Assembly (NCBI RefSeq): GCF_047675955.1
Contig: NC_132926.1
Coordinates: 15,319,326 to 15,383,325, forward strand
Reading direction: 5' to 3'
Source of the DNA: Chlorocebus sabaeus
Taxonomy: Eukaryota > Chordata > Mammalia > Primates > Cercopithecidae
DNA: 64,000 bases
Shown: positions 24,201 through 33,784 of the stretch, piece after piece
How the letters are laid out: each line of letters begins with the position of its first letter
How positions within the stretch are numbered: the first letter of the stretch is position 1
Program-made: the position numbers and the translations under genes
The notes under the pieces: generated by a model
Seen by the model: only the letters and a program-made list of their open reading frames with translations
Database searches by the model: none
What the model was told of the DNA's origin: nothing

Positions 24201-24584
24201 AGTTGATTTCAGAGTAACCCGAAAGACTGCCAAGTGTCAGGGAAGACAGAGCCATAGTTTATGGCCACCTGCCTTGTGCACTGCACAACTCTAGAAGGTT
24301 CTGCTCATGTAGATTGCAAACAGGTGATAAGAGTTGAGAGCTAAATGGCACAGAAAAAAAGGCCATGCAAAGATCTGTGTAAAGAACATTTTATAGGAGG
24401 GACAAAATAGAACAGAGACTCTAAAGGAGGCATGAGCTTTGTATGTTCAAACAGAAAGCAAGGCAGTTGACCACAGCATCTGGGCATGGGGGTAGGTGCA
24501 CAGAAAGGAGGGCGAAATGTAGGCATTGAGGTGGCTCCTAGGTCTAGTTGCACCATATCATCTTGAATAACTTTTGTAAAGTAT

Positions 24585-24714
24585 GGATATGTGGACCTCA
24601 CCCCAGATCAATTAAATCACAATCGTTGAAGGTAGAGCCCAGGCACTGTGTGTGTGTGTGTGTTTTAGAGTTTCCTAGATGATATTAAAACACAGCCAAC
24701 ATTGAAAAACACTG
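24585..24714 (+). mobile_element. MER5A-like hAT element with GT run inside
   Basis: 'gtggacctcaccccagatca', 'gtagagcccaggcactg', 'gagtttcctagatgatatta' and 'cagccaacattgaaaaacac' with final 'tga' follow MER5A order. A (GT)n run at about 24647-24663 replaces part of the middle. Confidence 0.65.
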
Positions 24715-24719
24715 ATAAA

Positions 24720-25410
24720 AAGCTTTATAGTCCCTGATAAGGGATTATGATTACTATGTTGGTTTTTTAATTAATGTTCCTGGTTATTTTTTAGTGTCTC
24801 ATCTCCCCATTTAAAATTTGCATTCCCGGCACTTTCTGATCATTTTATCTTTGCAAAACACCAACTGGAGAGCTACAGATGCAATAGATGAACAATACAA
24901 GGCTGTGATTGTCTTCCCTATGCCTAAATCTGCTTAGAGTGCACTGGAGAAATAGACACATGCTTCCAGGCATATTCCCAATTACATTTAAAAAAATAAA
25001 CAAACAGGTGCATGAAAACACCAGCACTTAGCAGCTGGCTCCTATGCATTTCCTCAGGGGAAATGGAGATATTGGCTAGGCATTCTCCAGGGTATTTGCA
25101 AAGATACAAAGAAAGGTGGTTTTGACCCCTGTTTTAGAATTCAAAAACACTAGGACCTCTGGGCCATGAGGAAGAGGGTCAAGACTCACAAATACTGCTT
25201 AACTTTCACCAAGATACGCATGTCCCAGAATCCCAGTGACTTCTCTAAGAGGCAAACATTGTTCTTTCCAATTTTGAAAGTCAGAAACCAGAGGTGCCAT
25301 GGCAAGGACTTGCTGATGAAGGTCACATAGAAAGCGAGAGGGAGAACATAAGCAAAAAATTGTGGTGTTTGAAAATGGCTGTTGGCATGTGCAGAATTCC
25401 AAAGAGTCAT
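24720..25410. other. Unclassified DNA with a reverse MIR scrap
   Basis: A weak reverse-MIR scrap lies at about 25262-25345 ('tttgaaagtcagaaacc' and 'atgaaggtcacatagaaagc'). I recognise nothing else and see no gene. Confidence 0.45.
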
Positions 25411-25414
25411 TCCA

Positions 25415-25490
25415 GGATTGTTTGAGGGCGGTCTAGCTGTGACATCTGTCACTGTAACGGCAGCCAAGGTTGGTTTCGATAAATCTCTGC
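25415..25490 (+). pseudogene. 7SK-like RNA fragment (5' end)
   Basis: The stretch beginning at 'ggattgtttgagggcggtct' and continuing 'agctgtgacatctgtcac' matches the 5' end of 7SK snRNA as I know it (gagggcgatctggctgcgac, atctgtcac). From 'gagggcg' to 'tgtcac' 26 of 29 bases agree. A looser match follows ('cagccaaggttggtttcg'). 7SK RNA sequesters P-TEFb in the nucleus and has many dead copies in primates. Only about 75 bases are alike, and the rest of the roughly 330-base RNA is not found downstream, so this would be a truncated old retrocopy. No flanking duplication or A-tail is visible, and chance similarity is possible. Confidence 0.5.
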
Positions 25491-25824
25491 TTCATATTCT
25501 CAGTTTATGAGAAGGCCCTTCCCAATTGGAATAGAATCCTCCTTCAGTTGTGGGTGATAGGAATTGTCAGAGGTCTAGTGAGGCTTCTCCTAGGTAACAC
25601 GTGATTGGAAAGAAGTTATATCCTTGGTAGCGTATTCCTGAAATTCTCAGAGTGATCAATACAAGAGTAATGGTCGCCGTGAGCACTCCAGGCTCACATC
25701 AGCAGCCTTCCTACCTTGTACTGCTTAAAACTTTGACCTGTAGGTATGCCCAATCTTAAATAAGGCTTCTAAAATCATAGATTATTGACAGAGGCTTTGA
25801 ACATTATTTATTATAAGGTTTAAT

Positions 25825-26115
25825 AATTTGAACCTGGGTTTGCATCCTATATCTGCCACTTAAGAGCTGTGTGATCAAACCAGTAAAACACAACTTCATA
25901 AAGACAGGAGATTTTGAATCAGACTTCTTTTGCAGTGATGTATCCTTATAAAAATGCTTGCCATGAATGCATAAACCTTAGTTTCTTCATCTTTAAAATG
26001 GGAATAGTCATAACATCTGTCTCATAGATTTTTGTAAGTATTAAATAAAATAATACATGCAAACAATGTTACATATTGCCTAGTGAATAGTAAACACTCA
26101 ATAATGTTAGTAGAG
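25825..26115 (+). mobile_element. MIR SINE split by about 90 extra bases
   Basis: The 5' half ('ttgaacctgggtttgcatcc', 'ctgccacttaagagctgtgt', 'gatcaaaccag') and the 3' half ('accttagtttcttcatc', 'aaaatgggaatagtcataa', 'gaatagtaaacactcaataa') are both good MIR. About 90 bases between them (about 25882-25972) do not belong to MIR and look inserted. The insert is not identified. Confidence 0.85.
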
Positions 26116-27015
26116 GAAAGGCCAGTATAATCATTTTTAGTTGAGTATTAATAATAATTAGAGAGCTTTCCAATTATCTATAAATATTCTAACAATAGAA
26201 GTACACTTTCTCAGGCTACTTAACAATCACTATCTTGAGTGTCTGATCCCAAATATAGGCTCCAAACATCAAATGAAGGACTGTATTTCGAACAACAACT
26301 GGAAATTGTATCCAGATTTTTGATTCACCTATTTCAGCATCTTTGCTTTACAAATTCCTCCCCTTTCATTCTGAGCTCCCCTTTCATTTTGAGCTCAATC
26401 TAGGAAAGAATAAAATCACCATGGTGACAACTGCCCCCTCTTTAGAGCATATTCAAATTTATGTTGCGCTTTCGTGAAGCTGCTGTGTCTTGCCTTTACG
26501 TTGTCTCCTGGAGTCACTCAAAGGCAGAGGAATTTCTTTATTACTGCAGGTAGCCTTCAAGGATGCAAAAGAGTAATTTGGAGATCTGGAATTGCAAATT
26601 TGATAATAAATAGTTCTATCATATTTGAATTGGGCAAATTATGTACTCGGGCCCTAATGTTACAGGCATCGTAGGTAACGTGAATAACACTTATTTAACA
26701 AAAATGTATGTATCGTAGCATTTTTTCCCCCTGGAGTATCTGGTCAAGACATTCATTGAATGAGTGTCACTTATTCAGAAAGTTGTCATGCATTATATCA
26801 GTTAGGGCTTTGATACTGACATAATGCCAATGGACCAAACAAATTTAGGTCTTCCCGCTTTTTAATAAACATCATGCCACTTTGAGTTGTGCTGCAAAAT
26901 ATTGCTGTTTCACTGTTGCATTCCACTTATGCAGGAGATAGAAGCTGAGAAAAAAGTCAGGTGAGGCTGGCTGAATAACAGAAGTTTAAGGGAGTGCCAA
27001 AGTGATGACATAGTG
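26116..27015. other. Unique DNA with an 18-bp tandem duplication
   Basis: Two adjacent 18-base units lie at 26358-26375 and 26376-26393 (ctcccctttcattctgag and the same with one C-to-T change). Otherwise I see no repeat and no gene. Confidence 0.6.
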
Positions 27016-27019
27016 TACC

Positions 27020-27150
27020 ATGCAGTGTTGTGGGAATTAAATGAGATAATATATGTTTAATCCTTAAAGGAGCTGGCCCACGGTATCATGTGGTCTCCAC
27101 GTGCTGGCTATTATTAAGTTCTGTAATTTATTATTATTGTTGTTATGGTT
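27020..27150 (+). mobile_element. MIR 3' fragment
   Basis: 'ttgtgggaattaaatgagat', 'aatatatgtttaatcc', 'aggagctggcccacggtatc' and 'tggctattattaagttctgt' follow the MIR 3' end, closing in a TTATTATTGTTG patch. Confidence 0.7.
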
Positions 27151-27221
27151 GCTGCTCTTGTTGTTACTGAATGTCAACATTTAGTCTAAAATATACCTAC
27201 ATTTTGGGAAAATTCTCAATC

Positions 27222-27228
27222 TGATTTT

Positions 27229-27259
<31 letters not shown>

Positions 27260-27262
27260 AAC
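27222..27262. repeat. (TG)n(TA)n microsatellite
   Basis: About ten TG units pass into about six TA units. This alternating purine-pyrimidine type is often length-variable. Confidence 0.9.
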
Positions 27263-27699
27263 TAAAATGGCTTTTCAAAGCAATCCCAAAACACAGAGCT
27301 TATAGGTCTTTAGAGCCAAAATCTTGGATACACAAATGCACATTCAAAATATTTTTCAGCAAAGGCAGAGAGGTTTTGTTTGATAAATTCTTCTTATCAC
27401 TGTGCAAGGAACTCGAGAAAGTGTGATGTGGCATCCCTGGTTACAAAATATCTATACCAAAACATAAACATCACTACCATTTCTTATATCTGAATTAGGA
27501 AACACACCAACAGCAGAATTATTTTATAAATGGCTAATTTCACACATCCCAATCTAAATTGATGACTTTCAGTATGTGATTTATATAACAAGGAAGCTCT
27601 AGGGGGCTAGACTAGCACCCTCAGGTAACTTTTCTGAAAGATTTCCCTTGACATCCTTAACTTTGAACACACATGCATGCACACACACAGTCTAGAACA

Positions 27700-28080
27700 G
27701 AATTATTTGTCTCATGAATCATCCTGCTCCGTGTCCTGTTAAAATACCAGTGTCACTATGCGGAGGCATAATCTTTTTGCTGTGGAATGCCCCACGGCTG
27801 GCAATCCATAAAGACTGCTGACGAGTCAAACTGATTTGTTCCCTCAAGGAAACTTGGTAGGCAGTTAACATTTCCTCTCCGGAAGCCCCTAATGGTCTTC
27901 CCAAGAGTGACATCCATGTGCACATTGGGCCTCTTGAATCAATTTAATATCTCAATTTGTGCTACCAGCATTTCACTTGACAGTGGCAGGTCTCCCAAGC
28001 ACTTCTACAATGACACTGCTGACCTCGTTTAAGGTCATACATCTATTAAATTTGGAATTAATTGCCTTTTTCTATGTCAG
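27700..28080. promoter_or_regulatory. Repeat-free block, possible conserved element
   Basis: No repeat is recognised and several CpGs remain ('gctccgtgtcc', 'atgcggaggc', 'ccccacggctgg', 'gctgacgagtc', 'ctctccggaag', 'gacctcgttt'). A nuclear-receptor-like half site 'aaggtcata' and homeodomain-like 'ttggaattaattgcc' lie near its end. Regulatory function is only an inference. Confidence 0.3.
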
Positions 28081-28154
28081 CCCCATCCAAGTTCTTAGAT
28101 GTAATCACACAAATCTAAAATGAGCTCAGTGAAGGACGCTTTGTGGACAGCACT

Positions 28155-28310
28155 TACTCATTCATCCAGAAAAATATTTATTGAGCACCTACTACGTCCC
28201 AAGCAGTTGGCGAAGCAGTGGAGATTTAGTAATAAGGAAGCCAGCTATGGTAGCTGTCCTCCCAGAGCACAGATTCATAAAGTGGGAAGGCTGAATAAAA
28301 TTGGCTAGTC
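28155..28310 (-). mobile_element. L2 3' end, reverse
   Basis: 'tcattcatccagaaaaatat', 'ttattgagcacctactacgt', 'cccaagcagttgg' and then 'aataaggaagccagctatgg' follow the reverse L2 3' end. Confidence 0.85.
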
Positions 28311-28729
28311 CAAAAAGATGTCTTCCTTGAATTTAAACCACAGAAGAAGTGGCCACCCATTACCCTCATCTGAGTGCTGTGGTCTAGGGGAGTTTTCCCC
28401 AAGGAGCATCAGCAGACCAGTGCTGCTTGTGTCTCACACATTTGCATTGCTTTCTGGTGAAAGGACAAAAAAAGAGAGTTTTACCAACCTTATGTCCCAC
28501 TAATTATTTATGTAAATCTTTCATTTTGGTCACAGTGGTTACTCCCTAGAGTTTGCTATTTGTGTGTGTGTGTGTGTGTGTGTTTTGCCAATTTCATACA
28601 CTGCAATATTTCCCAACCATATTTCCAGCATTGCCTTTCCAATGGCCACTAACAATTACTACTGGCATTATTCCTTATTGTTTGTATGGATCTTGATACA
28701 TTTTTAAAATTATTTTTTAAAACACTATT
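28311..28729. other. Unique DNA with a (GT)n run
   Basis: A (TG)n run of about twelve units lies at 28559-28584. The rest shows no repeat or gene that I can support. Confidence 0.6.
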
Positions 28730-28811
28730 TTTAAAGTCAATTATAAAAGACGTAAACATTTTAAAAACAATTTAAAGTCAATTACAAAAGACGTAAACAT
28801 TTTAAAAACAG
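28730..28811. repeat. 41-bp tandem duplication
   Basis: Two adjacent 41-base units, 28730-28770 and 28771-28811, each contain 'tttaaagtcaatta', 'aaaagacgtaaacatttt' and 'aaaaaca'. They differ at one T/C position in the middle and at the last base. The near identity marks a recent local duplication just upstream of an Alu. Confidence 0.95.
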
Positions 28812-28831
28812 TATTATTTACTGTAAATAGA

Positions 28832-29101
28832 AATCCCAACACTTTGGGAGGCCGAGGCAGGAGAACCACGAGGTCAGGAGATCGAGACCATCCTGGCTAA
28901 CACGGTAAAACCGCATCTCTACTAAAAATACAAAAAATTAACCTGGCGCGGTGGTGGGCACCTGTAGTCCCAGCCACTTGGGAGGCTGAGGCAGGAGAAT
29001 GGCGGGAACCCGGGAGGTGGAGCGTGCACTGAGCCGAGATCGCGCCACTGCACTCCAGCCTGGGCGACAGAGCGAGACTCCATCTCAAAAAAAAAAAAAA
29101 G
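28832..29101 (+). mobile_element. AluY SINE, 5' truncated
   Basis: It starts at 'aatcccaacactttggg', so about the first 26 Alu bases are absent. AluY-type features are 'gagaccatcctggctaacac' and 'ggtggtgggcacctgtag', with many CpGs kept, and it ends in a 14-base A-run. Low divergence points to a fairly young insertion. Confidence 0.95.
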
Positions 29102-29318
29102 TAATTGTAAAAATAATTTAATTTTTAAAAAGCTCCTAATTTTAAACTAGAATCTACTGGCTAATAAAAGTTCTTATCTGAGCCTACTTCCTTTTTCCTA
29201 AAATAGAGGTATTAGCAAGTTTAAGAGAGTTATTAGAGCATAGTAGTTGCAAACTAAGATACTCTTCTTGAAGTAATGACTGTGTCAGAAGAAATTTGAA
29301 AACAGAATATCTCACTAT

Positions 29319-29430
29319 GGCTACGTGCAGCGGCTCATGCCTGACCCCAGCCATTTGGGAGGCCAAGGCGGGCAGATCACCTGAGGTCAGGAGTTTGAGA
29401 CCAGCCTGGCCAAACTACTCTACTAAAAAT

Positions 29431-29467
<37 letters not shown>

Positions 29468-29657
29468 AGCTGGGCTTGGTGGCAGGCGCCTGTATGCCCA
29501 GATACTTGGGAAGCCAAGGCAGGAGAATTGCTTGAATCCGGGAGGCGGAGGTTGCAATAATCCAGATCGCACTACTGCACTCCAACCTGGGCGAGGGAGA
29601 GAGACTCCATCTCAAAATAAATAAATAAGTAAATAATAAGTTGAAATAAAAATAAAA
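29319..29657 (+). mobile_element. AluS SINE with expanded middle A-run
   Basis: Plus-strand Alu whose linker between the monomers holds about 33 consecutive A residues (29433-29465). The tail is made of TAAA units. A 13-bp duplication flanks it (aatatctcactat at 29306-29318, aatatctcaccat at 29658-29670). The left monomer has lost a few bases ('gccaaactactctac'). Confidence 0.96.
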
Positions 29658-29784
29658 AATATCTCACCATTCTGTTAATCATTTAAATGTCTTCCCGTAC
29701 CACTATTGATATGCATTTTGCTTTTTTGGTAATAATGCTGTAGTAATAATAGTAGTAATAAGAAGAAGAACAAAACATGATAAT

Positions 29785-29945
29785 AGAATGCTCACTTTAT
29801 GCCCAGCCTGTTATAAGCGCTTTCACACATAATACTAATTGATTCTCCTAGCACACTATGAGGAAAGCACTTTTACACTCATAGAGCTGTCGAGTTTAAG
29901 AGCAGTCACAGATTGAACCCAGGTTCTAAGTCAAACAGACCTTGT
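29785..29945 (-). mobile_element. MIR SINE, reverse
   Basis: 'ttataagcgctttcacacat', 'ctagcacactatgaggaaag' and 'cagattgaacccaggttcta' follow reverse MIR, with the middle partly lost. Confidence 0.7.
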
Positions 29946-30074
29946 TCCCAGCTTGACCGTCTACTTTGCAACGCTGGGCAAGTCACTTTAACACAATTCT
30001 GCAGAAGAAACTGAAACGACGAGGGGCAAGAAATAAACAATCTATGCCTGGGATGAGGACTTAGTAAGTAAGAA

Positions 30075-30284
30075 AAAGAACAGAAGAATGGTCTTTGAAT
30101 CTTTCTGCTGCCATTCACTAGCCGTGTAAGGCTGGGAGGCTGTCTACTATCATCTGTGAAGTGAGATCATATCAATTGCTGCATAACATCGTGGTCAATG
30201 TTTTCAAGTGGCTGCCGTGAAAGTCTAACTCAGTAGCGGGCAGGTAACAGGCCTTCAATAAGCAGGCCTTATTATTCTGCAGTG
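30075..30284 (+). mobile_element. MIR SINE
   Basis: 'gaatctttctgctgcc', 'attcactagccgtgtaagg', 'tcatctgtgaagtgagatc', 'cagtagcgggcaggtaacag' and 'gccttcaataagcagg' follow MIR order. A further short scrap just upstream (about 29950-30000, 'ctgggcaagtcactttaa') may be another MIR piece. Confidence 0.7.
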
Positions 30285-30885
30285 TGCTTAGCAAATCCCT
30301 ATTTACAGCTCATTCTGCACCATTCATTCTTTCAGATGCTTTCTCCTTTGCATTCTGCCTGCAATAATAACTACAATAACTCTTTCCTCTGAATTTCATA
30401 TTATTTATTTTTTAAAGAACCGACTAGTTCTTCCAATGTAATTGAAACTTTTAAAAAGCAAAAAAAGCTTAGAAACTTTTAAAAAAAACATTTATATTAT
30501 TTAACTCACTATATTCTCCTAAAAGGCACACAAAGGACACTTAGTAGATTACTTTTTAAGTTAATAATGGTATGAAATGAGAAAGGTTATGTCAGCAATA
30601 CCCAGGAAGCAATACCTTCTTGGATCATAAATATCTTGATTTATGATCCAAATGAAAGTGAAAAAAAATCATGTCTTTTGTTTTCTAAAGGTATGTTTTC
30701 CCCTTTATGTTGGCTGTCCATAATACTTGATATAAATAGCACCATCTTCTGCTTGAAGATATTAAATCTTTCCCATAAAAATAAGATATCTATATTGTTG
30801 GTAGGAGTAGAATGGCTTAACATCCAAGATAAACTTCTCAATTTGATTAGAATGTGTCATATGCTAATATGTGATCAGTAACGTA
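30285..30885. other. Unique AT-rich DNA, no gene seen
   Basis: A short A-rich cluster lies at about 30455-30490. An open frame of 81 codons (30636-30881, plus) has no recognisable domain. Confidence 0.5.
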
Positions 30886-30889
30886 AAAT

Positions 30890-31230
30890 TATGGTAGAAA
30901 GTCAGAAAAATATACGAAAATAGCATAGGAAAATACAAATGCTCCATTCCCTCTCTTCCCAGAAGCAACCACAATTAACATTTTCTGGTATGTCCTTTCT
31001 GCCTTTTTAAAAAAATGGTCTTTTGGTACATTTTTAGTATAACGATACTAGGATTGGGTTACACATCCTTTTAAAAACAATATAGGAAGGTATTTTTATA
31101 CTCTTACATATTATTTGAGAAGATACATTTTTCAGGAATATCTAGCACTTCGACAGTTGGATGTCATTATTCAATCAAGCCCTTATTTGTAGAATTCTAG
31201 GTTGTTTTCAAATTGCTTCTATTTTATTTT
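30890..31230. mobile_element. Old LINE-like repeat, family unsure
   Basis: 'ctctcttcccagaagcaacc', 'acaattaacattttctggta', 'tgtcctttctgcc' and later 'attctaggttgttttcaaat' match a common old mammalian repeat with 'cccagaggtaaccactgtta' and 'atttaggttgtttccaat' in the same order. I believe it is L1M-derived but cannot fix the family or strand. Confidence 0.45.
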
Positions 31231-31277
31231 ATATATTTATTTACTTATTTATGCATTAATCTATTTATTTATTTTAG

Positions 31278-31347
31278 CATCCCGAGCAAAGGCTACCCAC
31301 GAGAATCACAGGAGCAGCTGTGAGAAGCAAGATCACACAGAGGTGGG
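31278..31347 (+). other. Candidate cryptic or non-coding exon (70 bp)
   Basis: The left edge has a T-rich run of TTTA units and 'tttatttattttag'. A branch-point-like 'attaat' lies about 20-25 bases upstream. The right edge reads 'gaggtggg' then GTAAGTG, a near-perfect 5' splice site. The 70 bases between are G+C-rich beside AT-rich neighbours and contain two CpGs. Two of the three frames are open throughout. No known protein is recognised. The T-rich left flank may come from the LINE-like repeat, in which case the site would be an exonised repeat edge. Use in a transcript is an inference. Confidence 0.35.
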
Positions 31348-31349
31348 GT

Positions 31350-32257
31350 AAGTGTGCACAAATGGCAACCACACAGTGCCAAGGTGAAGGAGTGGAAGAA
31401 TTGTTCCTATTTCAAATCATTCATTAAGTAACATCTTTTAAATATATCTTTCTATCCATGTTGGTTCTTCTCTTAGCATAAAATGTTAAATGTGTAATAA
31501 CAGGTTCAAAAGTTGTAAGCCTTTTTAGATCCTCAGTACTTCTCATTCCCATAGAGAGTGGTTAGTAATTCCCCACACCACACTGTCACCAACACCAAGG
31601 ATAATAGGAAAAACATCTGATAATTTGCCTAGAAGACCAATACCGACATCTTATCATTTATGGACTATTAAAAACATGTTACTTAATCATCTAAAGAGAA
31701 GACCAATATTTTAGACACCTATCCCAGTTATCTTCTACTCAATTTATAAAAAGTATTTACAAATGAAAGATGCTGCATTTGTGGAAGGTAACCAGTAAGA
31801 TACGCAACATTTACTTATTTCAAGTTTTAACCTTGAATCATGCAGGACCAATGAAAAGCTATCTGTCTGAACTTCAATTTAATCCACATATAACTATGTT
31901 CGTTATACTGTCATCAGGAACATCCTTTAAGACGTAGTTGTAGAAGGCCCACTGCTGGATTTAGTTTACAGATGATATTGGTTGTATTACAATACCTTTT
32001 CATATGAAGGCTCATGTGAGAAATTTCTATCAGACCTAAGCATTAGAGAAATCTTTGTTTCCTCCAAGTAGCTACAGTACTTCTAGGCAACATAGATATA
32101 TCAAAGGAACACATTTCAATTTGGGCTTTGTTTAGCAAGAAGTTCAAAGATAAACTTTATAAATCCACTTCGAAAATTATGTTAAGGCATTTCATATACC
32201 TATGTGAATTGTCTTAATATTATTATGTATATACATAAAATATAGTAATATATATTA
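31350..32257. other. Unique DNA, no gene seen
   Basis: No repeat or gene is recognised until the Alu at 32258. The last 60 bases are rich in TATA/TAATA. Confidence 0.5.
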
Positions 32258-32561
32258 GGCCAGGTGTGGTGGCTTATGCCTGTAATCCCAACACTTTGGG
32301 AAGCCAAGGCGGGTGGATCACCTGAGGTCGGGAGTTCGAGATCAGCCTGATCAATATGGAGAAACCCCATCTCTACTGAAAGTACAAAATTAGTCAGGCA
32401 TGGTGGCTCATGCCCACAATCCCAGCTACTCAGGAGGCTGAGGCAGGAGAATTGTTTGAACCTGGGAGGCAGAGATTGCAGTGAGTTGAGATCACGCCAT
32501 TGCACTCCAGCCTGGGCAACAAGAGGGAAACTCCATCTCAAAAAAATAAAAAATAAAAAAA
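32258..32561 (+). mobile_element. AluS SINE, full length
   Basis: Plus-strand dimeric Alu with scattered changes and an A-rich tail of TAAAAA units that passes directly into a TA/TG minisatellite. Confidence 0.96.
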
Positions 32562-32757
32562 TTATATATATATATATATATATAGTATGTGTATATATAA
32601 ATGTATATGTGTAAATATACATATGTATATGTGTAAATATATATGTATGTATGTGTAAATATATATGTATGTGTATATATAAATGTATATGTGTAAATAT
32701 ATGTATATGTGTAAATATATATGTGTGTGCGTGTAAATATATACGTATGTATGTATG
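32562..32757. repeat. TA/TG-rich minisatellite
   Basis: It begins as (TA)n and continues as imperfect units of about 18-22 bases built on 'tatgtgtaaatatata' and 'tgtatatgtgtaaatata', about eight copies in all. It grew from the tail of the adjacent Alu and can fold back on itself in many places. Confidence 0.95.
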
Positions 32758-32801
32758 TAGAAAGAGAGGGAGACAGAGAGAAAAAGACAGAGACAGAGAG
32801 A
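32758..32801. repeat. GA-rich purine tract
   Basis: A run of GA/GACA units follows the TA/TG minisatellite with no unique DNA between them. It is about 44 bases, almost free of T on this strand. Confidence 0.85.
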
Positions 32802-32859
32802 CATTCTCTTTCTGGATTCCATATTTGTGAATTTGCCCATGGACTAAAATTTATTTGAA

Positions 32860-33735
32860 ACCCCAAAATAGACACTAATAGCATTTTCTTGGTCGTTGAT
32901 GGACATGTGCAGAGGGCCAAAATATTTGAATAATCCAGCATGCATGCTCCAGCTGAGGGGTAACAAGGTGACGCTCTGCCTTTTTTTTTTTTTTTTTTTT
33001 TTGAGACGGAGTCTCGCTCTGTCCCCCTGGCTGGAGGGCAGTGGCTGGATCTCGGCTCACTGCAAGCTCCGCCTCCCGGGTTCACGCCATTCTCCTGCCT
33101 CAGCCTCCCGAGTAGCTGGGACTACAGGAGCCCGCAACCATGCCCAGCTAATTTTTTTGTATTTTTAGTAGAGACGGGGTTTCACCGTGGTCTCGATCTC
33201 CTGACCTTGTGATCCGCCCGCCTCGGCCTCCCAAAGTGCTGGGATTACAGGCGTGAGCCACCGCTCCCGACCAACGCTCTGCCTTGTTTCAGCTCTCACA
33301 CTGCAAACAAGTGTCTTTTTCCCTCTCTAGGTAGTCCCAAGTTTTTCAAATTTTGTGCTGTTGGTGATGTCACTGTCTAACACGGCCCCCAAGCATGGTG
33401 CTGCATGCAGTGCTATCTAGAGATCCCAAGCACAAAAAGGCTGTGCTGGAGAAGCTTTGCTCAGGCAAAAGTTGTAGTGTATTGACCATGACTGCAATGT
33501 TAAGAAATCAATAGTTTATATTCAATAAGATGTCTTTAAACAGAAGCACACGAAAAGCAAGGTTATGCATTGATCTGTTGGTTTGTTGATGAAAATGTTG
33601 TGACCAGAGGTTTACCATTTCCTAACTCTATTTCCCAGAGGAGCAATAGTATCGTATTTGCTAATTCTGTGTTCATGGAGACTTTACGGAACATTACTGT
33701 TGTGAATAACAAGAATTAATGGTATTTATTTACTT
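32860..33735 (+). mobile_element. Tigger (pogo-type) DNA transposon, internally deleted
   Basis: Pieces on both sides of an AluY belong together. The left has 'ttggtcgttgatggacatgt' and 'cagctgaggggtaacaag'. The right has 'ttcagctctcacactgcaaa', 'tggtgatgtcactgtc', a relic of the transposase start ('acggcccccaagcatggtg'), 'gatgtctttaaacagaagca', 'aaggttatgcattgatctg' and 'gaataacaagaattaatgg'. That order follows Tigger elements. The transposase frame is broken by stops and mostly absent, so the copy is dead. Ends are uncertain by tens of bases. Confidence 0.8.
32981..33273 (-). mobile_element. Young AluY with 12-bp deletion
   Basis: Reverse AluY with a pure T-run, high CpG content and near-consensus sequence. 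At about 33187 'caccgtgg' runs straight into 'tctcgatctcc', so the 12 bases that normally follow 'caccgtg' ('ttagccaggatg') are missing. A 10-bp duplication 'acgctctgcc' flanks it (32971-32980 and 33274-33283), inside the Tigger. I recall such a 12-bp deletion as a mark of Old World monkey AluY subfamilies, but could not verify it. Confidence 0.95.
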
Positions 33736-33784
33736 TCTCTATATGATTGTAATATTATACCCATACTCCTTATTAACATGCCCG

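Noticed and set aside
32492..33085. 197-codon open frame on the minus strand
   Set aside because: It is made of Alu reverse sequence, the TA/TG minisatellite and a poly-lysine run from an Alu tail. It has no protein family.
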